From Acidobacteriaceae bacterium (GTDB lineage: Bacteria; Acidobacteriota; Terriglobia; Terriglobales; SbA1), in the NCBI GenBank assembly GCA_019237515.1, contig JAFAGX010000554.1, positions 1 through 6,318 of the forward strand: a stretch of DNA of 6,318 nucleotides, given 5' to 3'. The notes under the pieces are model-generated. The model worked only from the letters and a program-made list of their open reading frames with translations. It was not told where the DNA came from and did not search any database. The translations under genes were made by a program, and so were the position numbers. Positions 1 through 5,217 of this stretch are shown one piece after another; position 1 is the first letter of the stretch, and the number at the start of each line of letters is the position of its first letter.

Positions 1-187
1 GCGCTTGTGACGGCTGCGTGGGTGACTGCATATCGGGGCTTTGCTGAGTCTGGGCTGGTGACTGTTGTGTAGGCGTTTGGGCGTCTGGCGAAGTTTGTTG
101 CGCATGTAACACTGTTCCCCAGCACATCGCACCGCCGAACACAGCCAAGCTGGCGAGAAACGAAATCGAGTGGAGCTGTTTTTTCAC
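1..187 (-). CDS. Secreted Q/P/T-rich protein, N-terminal fragment (function unknown)
   Basis: Only the first 62 codons are in the window; the gene runs off the left edge. The start is GTG at 187-185. It is preceded after 6 nt by GGAGGA, and an in-frame TAG at 217-215 leaves no other start codon between, so this start is well supported. The N-terminus has a typical Sec signal peptide: basic MKKQ, a hydrophobic core around residues 8-27, and a likely signal peptidase I site after A29 (VLHA/QQ). What follows is a low-complexity segment, residues 30-62, dominated by Gln, Pro, Thr and Ser with repeated QSP and TQQSP units. It looks like a flexible linker or periplasmic spacer ahead of a domain that is not visible. 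Such leaders occur on many exported proteins of Acidobacteria, including small BON-domain proteins, but nothing here identifies the family. It is separated from the upstream operon by 267 bp and so probably has its own promoter. Confidence 0.8.
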   Translation of the reverse strand, partial: MKKQLHSISFLASLAVFGGAMCWGTVLHAQQTSPDAQTPTQQSPAQTQQSPDMQSPTQPSQA

Positions 188-193
188 GAGAGA

Positions 194-199
194 TCCTCC
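194..199 (-). promoter_or_regulatory. Strong Shine-Dalgarno (GGAGGA) for the secreted protein gene
   Basis: The minus strand reads GGAGGA followed by six bases and then GTG. This is the strongest Shine-Dalgarno match I noticed in the window, and it fixes the GTG start of the gene at 187-1. Confidence 0.75.
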
Positions 200-202
200 G
201 TT

Positions 203-217
203 TAGGCCTACAGCCTA
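203..217 (-). repeat. Short hairpin just upstream of the ribosome binding site
   Basis: A perfect inverted repeat, TAGGC/GCCTA (5-bp arms, 5-nt loop), lies three bases upstream of the GGAGGA site in the leader of the secreted-protein gene. It could form a small leader stem-loop. It is short enough to occur by chance, and no role can be claimed. Confidence 0.25.
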
Positions 218-362
218 TCGTCCTTTTTTTAGCAAGCTGGTTGCCGAAGAAGCAGTGCTGAGCGCGAAAGCATATGTCCGGAGAATCGGCCACTGTAGTT
301 GCAACACATACAGCTGCCCCTACAGCGGCAAGCAGGGAATCTTTTCCCGACGAATACAGCGC

Positions 363-384
363 GCCCTGTATGCGGGCACAGGGC
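363..384. repeat. Perfect 7-bp inverted repeat (possible stem-loop)
   Basis: GCCCTGT (363-369) and ACAGGGC (378-384) are exact reverse complements around an 8-nt spacer. The GC-rich stem could fold in RNA of either strand. It lies about 70 bp beyond the plsC stop codon and about 180 bp upstream of the secreted-protein start. It could help terminate or stabilise the operon transcript, or be a regulator site. The lack of a U-tract on either side argues against a simple rho-independent terminator. Confidence 0.35.
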
Positions 385-454
385 ATTTACTTGGCTTGTG
401 CACCAGCAAAGAGAGAAGATTTTTCTCAGGGGGTGCAATCACAACTGCACAGCT

Positions 455-1240
455 CTAAACCGTCGGCGCTCCGGTGGAACCGAAAGCGGGGGATGCACTC
501 TGATCTCCTCGCAGTTGTCCTTGCCTTTCAGCGGCATGCTGTTGCAATCCGGGGGGCAACCCGCTATCAATGGCGTGGCGAACTTTTTGCATCAGTGATT
601 CACGGTCCCCGAAATCTTTCGGCTGAATCGGGTCATGAAAGATTACTTTGACTTCGCCCGGCGTGATAGCAAATCTGCCTTTTGGCATCGCGTAGTATGA
701 ACCCGAGATGGTAACAGGTACAACCGGAACCTGGCATTCCATGGCCAGATAGAACGGACCTTTTTTGAACGGCAGCAGTTTTCCATCAAAAGACCGCTTG
801 CCTTCCACGTAGATGGTCATATTGATCCCTTGCCGGATGACCTTGCTGGCCGCACGCACTGCGGCGATTCCGGCGTCGCGATTCCCACGATCCACCGGCA
901 CCAAATCTCCGATTGTCATGATTGTTCCCAGGACCGGGTAGCTAAAGAGTTCTTTTTTGGCCATGACCGAAGTGCGACGCGGGATGAGCGGCATCATGAG
1001 CGGCGGATCGATGTTCGAGACGTGATTCGACATGAAAATATATGTGGCGGCTGGATCGAGTTTCTCGCGGCCGACTGGGGTCACGCGCACTCCCGCCACG
1101 CGTACACCGGTCAATGCGCTCCACATCGAAGTACGGTAAAGCGCCCGAACATCGCCACTGAGTATGGTCCAGGGAATCAGAAATAAAGCGGCAAAAGCTG
1201 CGATGCCCCAGAATGTGAGCATCGCGATGGTTCGGATCAC
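455..1240 (-). CDS. plsC: 1-acyl-sn-glycerol-3-phosphate acyltransferase-like protein (PlsC family)
   Basis: This 261-residue protein belongs to the lysophospholipid acyltransferase superfamily, which transfers an acyl chain to the sn-2 position of lysophosphatidic acid at the inner face of the cytoplasmic membrane. An N-terminal membrane anchor spans about residues 4-27. The family blocks appear in order: the catalytic HX4D motif (NHVSNID, H73 and D78), block II (VPVDRG, D117 and R118), block III (YVEGKRS, residues 144-150) and block IV (VPVVPV, 171-176). Block III usually reads FPEGTRS; here Lys148 replaces Thr, while the Glu, Gly and Arg are kept. After about residue 228 comes a hydrophilic, low-complexity tail of some 30 residues that is not part of the catalytic domain. 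The start is GTG, overlapping the mpl stop as GTGA, so translation is probably coupled to mpl. It is the last gene of the apparent operon. Acyl acceptor and donor cannot be read from sequence, and the physiological substrate may not be lysophosphatidic acid. Confidence 0.88.
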   Translation of the reverse strand: MIRTIAMLTFWGIAAFAALFLIPWTILSGDVRALYRTSMWSALTGVRVAGVRVTPVGREKLDPAATYIFMSNHVSNIDPPLMMPLIPRRTSVMAKKELFSYPVLGTIMTIGDLVPVDRGNRDAGIAAVRAASKVIRQGINMTIYVEGKRSFDGKLLPFKKGPFYLAMECQVPVVPVTISGSYYAMPKGRFAITPGEVKVIFHDPIQPKDFGDRESLMQKVRHAIDSGLPPGLQQHAAERQGQLRGDQSASPAFGSTGAPTV

Positions 1241-2658
1241 CGGCCCGCCTTGGCATGCGCCAGAGATTTCAAGCGCTGCGGCAGCTTTTCGTAGATTCCG
1301 CCGAAGCCTCCGTTGGAGAGAATCGCCACCACGTCACCCGATCGTAATTCGGGCGCAATTAACTGCACAATTCCGTCTACCGTGGGCACAATCCGCGCGC
1401 GGCGGCCGTGAGTTTTGATCGCGGCAGTGAGAGCGGGCAAATCCAAGCGCTCGGATTCAGGAATGGCCTCAGACTTGAAAACGTCAGCAACCACGATCTC
1501 ATCCGCTAGCGCCAGGCTTCTCGCGAGATCATTTTGCAGGACCTTGCGGCGCATGGTATTGGATCGCGGCTCAAGGATCGTCCACACTCGCGATCCCGGA
1601 TAGCGCGATCGGAGTGCGCTGATTGTGCCCGCAATTGCCGTTGGATGGTGAGCGAAATCATCAATGATTGTGATGCCGCCCACAACCGCGCGAACTTCAA
1701 GGCGGCGCTTTACGCTTTTAAAGTTCTTCAGCGCATCTGCGATCTGAACTTTGTTGATTCCATAGTGAGCAGCCAGTGCGGCAGCCGCGGTCGCATTCCA
1801 CACGTTGTATTCGCCGCCCAAGGAAAACTCCAGATCGCTCCAGTGCTGGCCATCATGAATCACGGACCAAGCCGTGCGCGTGGGCTGCAACCGTAGGTCG
1901 TCAATTTGCCAGGCAGAACTTCGCTTTGAACCGTAGCGTTCCACCGGACAGAATGCCCGCGCTAAACAACCTTCGATGCTTTCGCCGGTATCAAAGCCGA
2001 TGATTTTGCCGCGATGAGGCACCAGGTTCACAAGCCGTTTGAACGCGGTCTCCACCGCATCAAGGTCCTTGTAGATATCGGCGTGATCGAATTCCACGGA
2101 AGTCAGAATTACGGCGTCGGGAAAGTAGTGCATGAACTTCGGGCCCTTATCGAAAAAGGCCGTATCGTACTCGTCACCTTCGAGGATGAAGTGCTTCCCT
2201 GCTCCCAGATGAAAACTGCTCCCGAAATTTTCGGCGATTCCCCCAATTAAGAACGATGGCTCGAGTCCTGCGCTCTCGAAAATCCATGACAGCATGGAGG
2301 TCGTCGTAGTTTTGCCATGCGTGCCCGCCACAACTAAGACTTCTTTTTCACAGAGGAATTCGTCATGCAGCAGCTGCGGCATCGAGCAAAAAGCAATTTT
2401 ATGATCGAGCACATGCTCGATCTCGACATTGCCGCGGGAGATGGCATTGCCAATGACCACGAGATCGGGTCGCGGTTGCAGGTTTTCAACTGCGAACGGC
2501 TGAGAGACCGGGATCTTTAATCCCGCCAGGAAATCTGACATCGGCGGATACACCGCGGAATCCGAGCCGGTGACGCGAAAACCGCGTTGCTGCAGCATTC
2601 CGGCCAGAGAGGCCATGGCCGTTCCGCAGATGCCGATGAGATGAATGTGCTTGCTCAT
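1237..2658 (-). CDS. mpl: UDP-N-acetylmuramate:L-Ala-gamma-D-Glu-meso-DAP ligase (murein tripeptide ligase)
   Basis: Mpl is the cytoplasmic recycling ligase that uses ATP to join the tripeptide L-Ala-gamma-D-Glu-meso-DAP, recovered from old peptidoglycan, to UDP-MurNAc. The 473 residues show the full Mur-ligase layout. An N-terminal UDP-binding Rossmann segment starts with IGICGTAM (8-15). The ATP P-loop is AGTHGKTTT (111-119). A middle-domain block reads LEGDEYDTAFFD (159-170), and the C-terminal domain carries DDFAHHPTAI (333-342), LEPRSNTMR (362-370) and SNGGFGGIYEKL (448-459). The DEYDTAFFD and LEPRSNTM blocks match E. coli Mpl as I remember it and separate it from MurC, which adds L-Ala alone. 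Length is slightly above the roughly 457 residues of the E. coli enzyme. The ATG start overlaps the ldcA stop by 4 bp (ATGA), and the stop overlaps plsC by 4 bp. Its position directly after ldcA fits the pathway, since LdcA makes its tripeptide substrate. Confidence 0.95.
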   Translation of the reverse strand: MSKHIHLIGICGTAMASLAGMLQQRGFRVTGSDSAVYPPMSDFLAGLKIPVSQPFAVENLQPRPDLVVIGNAISRGNVEIEHVLDHKIAFCSMPQLLHDEFLCEKEVLVVAGTHGKTTTTSMLSWIFESAGLEPSFLIGGIAENFGSSFHLGAGKHFILEGDEYDTAFFDKGPKFMHYFPDAVILTSVEFDHADIYKDLDAVETAFKRLVNLVPHRGKIIGFDTGESIEGCLARAFCPVERYGSKRSSAWQIDDLRLQPTRTAWSVIHDGQHWSDLEFSLGGEYNVWNATAAAALAAHYGINKVQIADALKNFKSVKRRLEVRAVVGGITIIDDFAHHPTAIAGTISALRSRYPGSRVWTILEPRSNTMRRKVLQNDLARSLALADEIVVADVFKSEAIPESERLDLPALTAAIKTHGRRARIVPTVDGIVQLIAPELRSGDVVAILSNGGFGGIYEKLPQRLKSLAHAKAGR

Positions 2659-3644
2659 ACCCTTGCTCTCGTCACTTGGCTCGATGGTGTTGCGATGGAA
2701 GCCGGTTCTAAAAGTCTGAAGTCGATTCGCGTGCCGGAGACTTGCAGCTCAGCTAGAACTCCGATCGGTAAAGTAACATTTTCCTTCGACACGTGCCCTG
2801 ATCGCAGGCCAATCGCAATGGGCACTCCAAGGTCGCCAACCACGCGGACGATGACCTCGTCCAGCGAATACCCCTGATCCTGGTTCTGCACGCAATCCAG
2901 CATTTCACCGAAAATGATTCCGCGGACTCCTTCCAATTTTCCCGCAAGTTTCAACTGCATTAACATGCGATCAATCTGAAACGGTTTCGTTGCGACATCC
3001 TCAATGAAAAGAATTGTCCCGCCCGTGTGAATTTCGTACGGAGTACCCAACGATGCGGCCAGCATGGAAAGACACCCCCCATACAAAATCCCTTGAGCTG
3101 CACCGTCGACCAGCGCTCTGACGGCAGGCTGAGAACTGGGCGGGAATGTCCAGTCGCAACCCCCGCTCACCGCGATTCCCCAGGAAAAAGAATCCACTCC
3201 TTCAACATGGGCGAAATCTTTCGTGACCATAGGACCATGAAACGTCACCAGGCCAGCAGCATCTGCGAAGTAGGTCAGCAACGTGGTCACATCGCTGTAG
3301 CCCACGAAGATTTTAGGATGAGCTTTGATCAGGTCGATGTCGAGCGCGGGCAAAAGATAGTTGGTTCCGTATCCGCCGCGTGCGCAGATGATGGCGCGCA
3401 CCTCCGGTCGCCGGAACATTTCTTCCAGTTCTCGTGCGCGCCGCTCGACTGAACCCGCGAAATACAGATCCTGTTCCAGTATGGAGTCAAAATAAAAAGG
3501 CTTGTAATCCAGCCGAGTTAAGGCTTCACATCCGGCCTGCAACAACTCCGGTTTTATATTGCTGGCTGGCGCAACGATACCAATAGTATCGCCCGGTCGC
3601 AGTGCTGCGGGCTTGACGCGCGCGCTGGCTGGATTGGATAACAT
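2655..3644 (-). CDS. ldcA: LD-carboxypeptidase, murein tetrapeptide carboxypeptidase (peptidase family S66)
   Basis: This 329-residue protein is a serine peptidase of family S66 (LdcA/MccF). LdcA removes the terminal D-Ala from L-Ala-gamma-D-Glu-meso-DAP-D-Ala in the cytoplasm, giving the tripeptide used by Mpl. Visible family features are PGDTIGIVAPAS near the N-terminus (17-28), the ARGGYG turn (88-93), the nucleophile Ser117 in GYSD (115-118), the catalytic Glu215 in LFIEDV (212-217), and His284 in SGHVSKENVTLPIG (282-295). The spacing of the Ser-Glu-His triad closely matches P. aeruginosa LdcA (residues 115, 217, 285). There is no signal peptide, as expected for a cytoplasmic enzyme. The ATG start lies 12 bp after the dapF stop with a modest GGA upstream, and the stop overlaps the mpl start. 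An MccF-like immunity role (cleaving microcin C-type compounds) is possible for the family, but the neighbouring mpl strongly favours peptidoglycan recycling. Confidence 0.93.
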   Translation of the reverse strand: MLSNPASARVKPAALRPGDTIGIVAPASNIKPELLQAGCEALTRLDYKPFYFDSILEQDLYFAGSVERRARELEEMFRRPEVRAIICARGGYGTNYLLPALDIDLIKAHPKIFVGYSDVTTLLTYFADAAGLVTFHGPMVTKDFAHVEGVDSFSWGIAVSGGCDWTFPPSSQPAVRALVDGAAQGILYGGCLSMLAASLGTPYEIHTGGTILFIEDVATKPFQIDRMLMQLKLAGKLEGVRGIIFGEMLDCVQNQDQGYSLDEVIVRVVGDLGVPIAIGLRSGHVSKENVTLPIGVLAELQVSGTRIDFRLLEPASIATPSSQVTRARV

Positions 3645-3656
3645 CTAGTTCCAATG

Positions 3657-4442
3657 TTAAACGAAAAATTCTCCCCGGCAGATCAACTGTGCTGATCCGC
3701 GAAGATACACCTGTTGCTCCCAACGAACGCTTTGCAATCCGCCGGGAGTATGCACACGGACCGGCGATTCGGCCTTCTTCGTGCTTATCGCCGCCACTGC
3801 TGCGGCGCACGATCCGGTTCCGGACGACTGAGTTTCCCCCACGCCGCGCTCAAAAAATCGAGCCGCAATATTCGCCGAATCGCTGACAGTTACCCATTCA
3901 ACATTAATCCCATGCTTGAAATCATGATGCCGGCCGATTTCTGCCGCTTCCGCCTGCCATCCCGGAGCAAAATCGTTCACAAAAACGACGTAATGCGGAT
4001 TCCCCATGGAGACCGGAATGCCACGAATATCGCCGAAGGCCAGCTTGATCGCGAACTCGTCTCCTATCTGCGGTTCACCCATGGCGATTTCGAAGTCGTA
4101 TTGATTCTCGCTGTGGGATGTGAGCGTGCACGTTTTCAAGCCAGCGCCGGTCCGCACAACGATTTTCTCTTTTGCCTGATCGGAGCAGATAGATGCAGCG
4201 ACGCAGCGGGTGCCATTTCCCGAAATCTCGGCTTCCGATCCGTCCGCGTTGAACAACCGGGCACGCACGTCAGCATCCTGAGCGGGGAAAAGCCACTCAA
4301 CACCATCAGCCCCGATCCCTTGGTGACGGTCGCAAACTTGCCGGCTGAACGCAGCCAGATCGGCCGGAGCATAAAGTCCATCAATGATCAAAAAATCATT
4401 GCCACACGCGCTGGCTTTTACGAAGGGAACAACCCTGCTCAT
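3657..4442 (-). CDS. dapF: Diaminopimelate epimerase homologue with both catalytic cysteines replaced by serine
   Basis: The 261-residue protein has the two-lobed DapF fold signature. Canonical DapF interconverts LL- and meso-DAP by a two-base mechanism using a cysteine pair. Conserved blocks are GNDFLIID (14-21), HQGIGADG (40-47), FNADGSE (64-70), SGNGTRC (74-80), SMGNPHYV (145-152), GINVEW (178-183) and FERGVGETQSSGTGSC (197-212). These keep the expected DAP contacts: N15, N65, N148, N180, E198 and R199. Both catalytic cysteines are absent. In E. coli the first motif is QCGNGARC and here it is ISGNGTRC, so Cys73 becomes Ser74. The second is ACGSGAC in E. coli and SSGTGSC here, so Cys217 becomes Ser207. 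The second, non-catalytic cysteine of each motif is kept at the same offset (C80, C212), and I confirmed the serine codons in the DNA (TCG, TCC). The N-terminal HGLGND loop reads SACGND. The start overlaps the mgtC stop by 4 bp. The family is clear. Epimerase activity is uncertain, since serine substitutions in characterised enzymes are known to destroy or greatly reduce it. Confidence 0.85.
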   Translation of the reverse strand: MSRVVPFVKASACGNDFLIIDGLYAPADLAAFSRQVCDRHQGIGADGVEWLFPAQDADVRARLFNADGSEAEISGNGTRCVAASICSDQAKEKIVVRTGAGLKTCTLTSHSENQYDFEIAMGEPQIGDEFAIKLAFGDIRGIPVSMGNPHYVVFVNDFAPGWQAEAAEIGRHHDFKHGINVEWVTVSDSANIAARFFERGVGETQSSGTGSCAAAVAAISTKKAESPVRVHTPGGLQSVRWEQQVYLRGSAQLICRGEFFV

Positions 4443-5149
4443 TCCGGATGCACCGGGCCAAGCGAAACTGCATTGTGCAGAACGCGCGATCCCTGAAGCT
4501 CGTGAACGAATCGCTCATGATCCCTGGCACGTGCTGACAATTCGAACTGCAGGCGCACGTGTTGCTTGGTCACCGCCGATCTCACGTTGTCCATAATCCC
4601 GTGAATCGGTTCCAACAGCCGATTCAGTTCGGCGGTAACATCCTCAAGCGTGGAGCCGCTGGCCTCGTACACACAAGTCGACAATTTCAAACCAAGCCGC
4701 TCTTCGGTTTTACCGAGGAGCAGTAAGCAAAGCAGGATCAGCAAAGTTGCGAAGATCGCGGTTAGATAAAGGCCGCCGCCGACTGCCATGCCAATCGAGG
4801 CCACGACGAAGAGAGTGGCCGCTGTCGTCAACCCGATTACAAGTCCGCCTTGCGCGTGAATAATCGACCCTGCCCCAATGAAACCAATTCCCGGAATCAC
4901 CTGTGCGGCAATTCGCGTGTGATCGCCGATATGCTCGACTGCCAGAGCATCCGAGAGCAAAGTGAACATTGCGGAACCAAGGCAGATAAAAAGATTTGTC
5001 CGCAGTCCGGCGGGGCGGCGTTTTGCCTCCCGCTCTAATCCGATAACTCCGCCTAAGATCGCGGCCAGAACCAGTCGCGTGATCGATACTCCTACGACCG
5101 ACGTCATCTCGATGTGGAGTACTTGATAGATATGCTGAAAAGTTAGCAT
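4439..5149 (-). CDS. MgtC/SapB family inner-membrane protein
   Basis: This 236-residue protein has the MgtC N-terminal membrane domain with its hallmark blocks: GGVIGLERE (33-41) running into RRPAGLRT (44-51), then RIAAQVIPGIGFIGAGSII (79-97) and GLTTAATLF (106-114). About five hydrophobic segments lie between residues 17 and 146. They are followed by a soluble C-terminal region (about 152-232) of the size of the ACT-like domain seen in longer MgtC proteins. Family members help intracellular pathogens survive low magnesium and, in Salmonella, act on the F-type ATP synthase. In environmental bacteria the role is largely unknown, so no transport function is claimed. I keep the ATG at 5149. A second ATG at codon 15 (MTSVVG) is also plausible, because neither has a clear ribosome binding site and the family core begins after it. 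It appears to be the first gene of the operon, with its stop overlapping the dapF start (ATGA). Confidence 0.9.
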   Translation of the reverse strand: MLTFQHIYQVLHIEMTSVVGVSITRLVLAAILGGVIGLEREAKRRPAGLRTNLFICLGSAMFTLLSDALAVEHIGDHTRIAAQVIPGIGFIGAGSIIHAQGGLVIGLTTAATLFVVASIGMAVGGGLYLTAIFATLLILLCLLLLGKTEERLGLKLSTCVYEASGSTLEDVTAELNRLLEPIHGIMDNVRSAVTKQHVRLQFELSARARDHERFVHELQGSRVLHNAVSLGPVHPE

Positions 5150-5217
5150 CTTAGCGCGTTTTGCCTGGATTTTAGCACCGACGAAAGGGCTGCCTGGCCC
5201 GACTTGTGGCGTAGCCG
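5150..5217 (-). promoter_or_regulatory. Gap upstream of mgtC: possible operon promoter region
   Basis: The 68 bp between the membrane-protein stop and mgtC are the only sizeable break at the head of the operon. The minus strand contains TAAAAT (5174-5169), five of six matches to a -10 box about 20 bases before the mgtC ATG, but no convincing -35 box at the right distance. A weak GGGC/GCCC stem (5187-5190, 5197-5200) followed by TTT could attenuate transcription from the upstream gene. Both are tentative, and read-through from the upstream gene is equally possible. Confidence 0.25.

Larger units (their letters stand above)
188..454. other. Non-coding gap between plsC and the secreted-protein gene
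   Basis: No convincing gene is seen on either strand. The gap should hold the end of the plsC transcript and the promoter of the secreted-protein gene. Three short inverted repeats lie here besides the leader hairpin. GTGCA/TGCAC is at 433-437 and 446-450, just past the plsC stop. GAGAA/TTCTC is at 413-417 and 423-427. GCCCTGT/ACAGGGC is at 363-384. None is followed by a clear run of T, so no standard intrinsic terminator can be called. I found no good paired -35/-10 boxes by eye. Confidence 0.5.

Noticed and set aside
121..126. Cys22 of the secreted protein as a lipoprotein lipobox cysteine
   Set aside because: The preceding residues are GAM, which do not fit the L-A/S-G/A-C lipobox, and a good signal peptidase I site follows at A29.
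229..438. 69-codon minus-strand frame rich in cysteine (small Cys-rich peptide?)
   Set aside because: It starts with TTG, has no ribosome binding site that I can see, and its eight or so cysteines show no regular spacing. It fills the gap by chance as far as can be judged.
274..651. 125-codon plus-strand frame starting in the intergenic gap and running into plsC
   Set aside because: Much of it is antisense to the plsC 3' end, the translation has no recognisable family feature, and no start signals support it.
830..1186. 118-codon plus-strand frame inside plsC
   Set aside because: It is entirely antisense to the conserved PlsC catalytic region, and its composition (many His, Arg and Asp) is typical of a shadow frame.
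1237..2658. MurC (UDP-MurNAc:L-Ala ligase) instead of Mpl
   Set aside because: The DEYDTAFFD and LEPRSNTM blocks are Mpl-type, and the adjacent ldcA supplies the tripeptide substrate of Mpl.
3657..4442. Frameshift or sequencing error as the cause of the missing DapF cysteines
   Set aside because: The frame is intact on both sides of each site, flanking motifs are perfect, and both positions carry clean serine codons (TCG and TCC). Two independent errors are unlikely.
3714..4496. 260-codon open frame on the plus strand, antisense to dapF
   Set aside because: It lies almost wholly opposite a gene with clear DapF motifs, its product has no recognisable domain or coherent hydrophobic pattern, and long antisense frames are common at this base composition.
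5187..5200. Intrinsic terminator between the membrane protein gene and mgtC
   Set aside because: The GGGC/GCCC stem is only 4 bp and is followed by just three T before C and G, too weak to call as a terminator feature.
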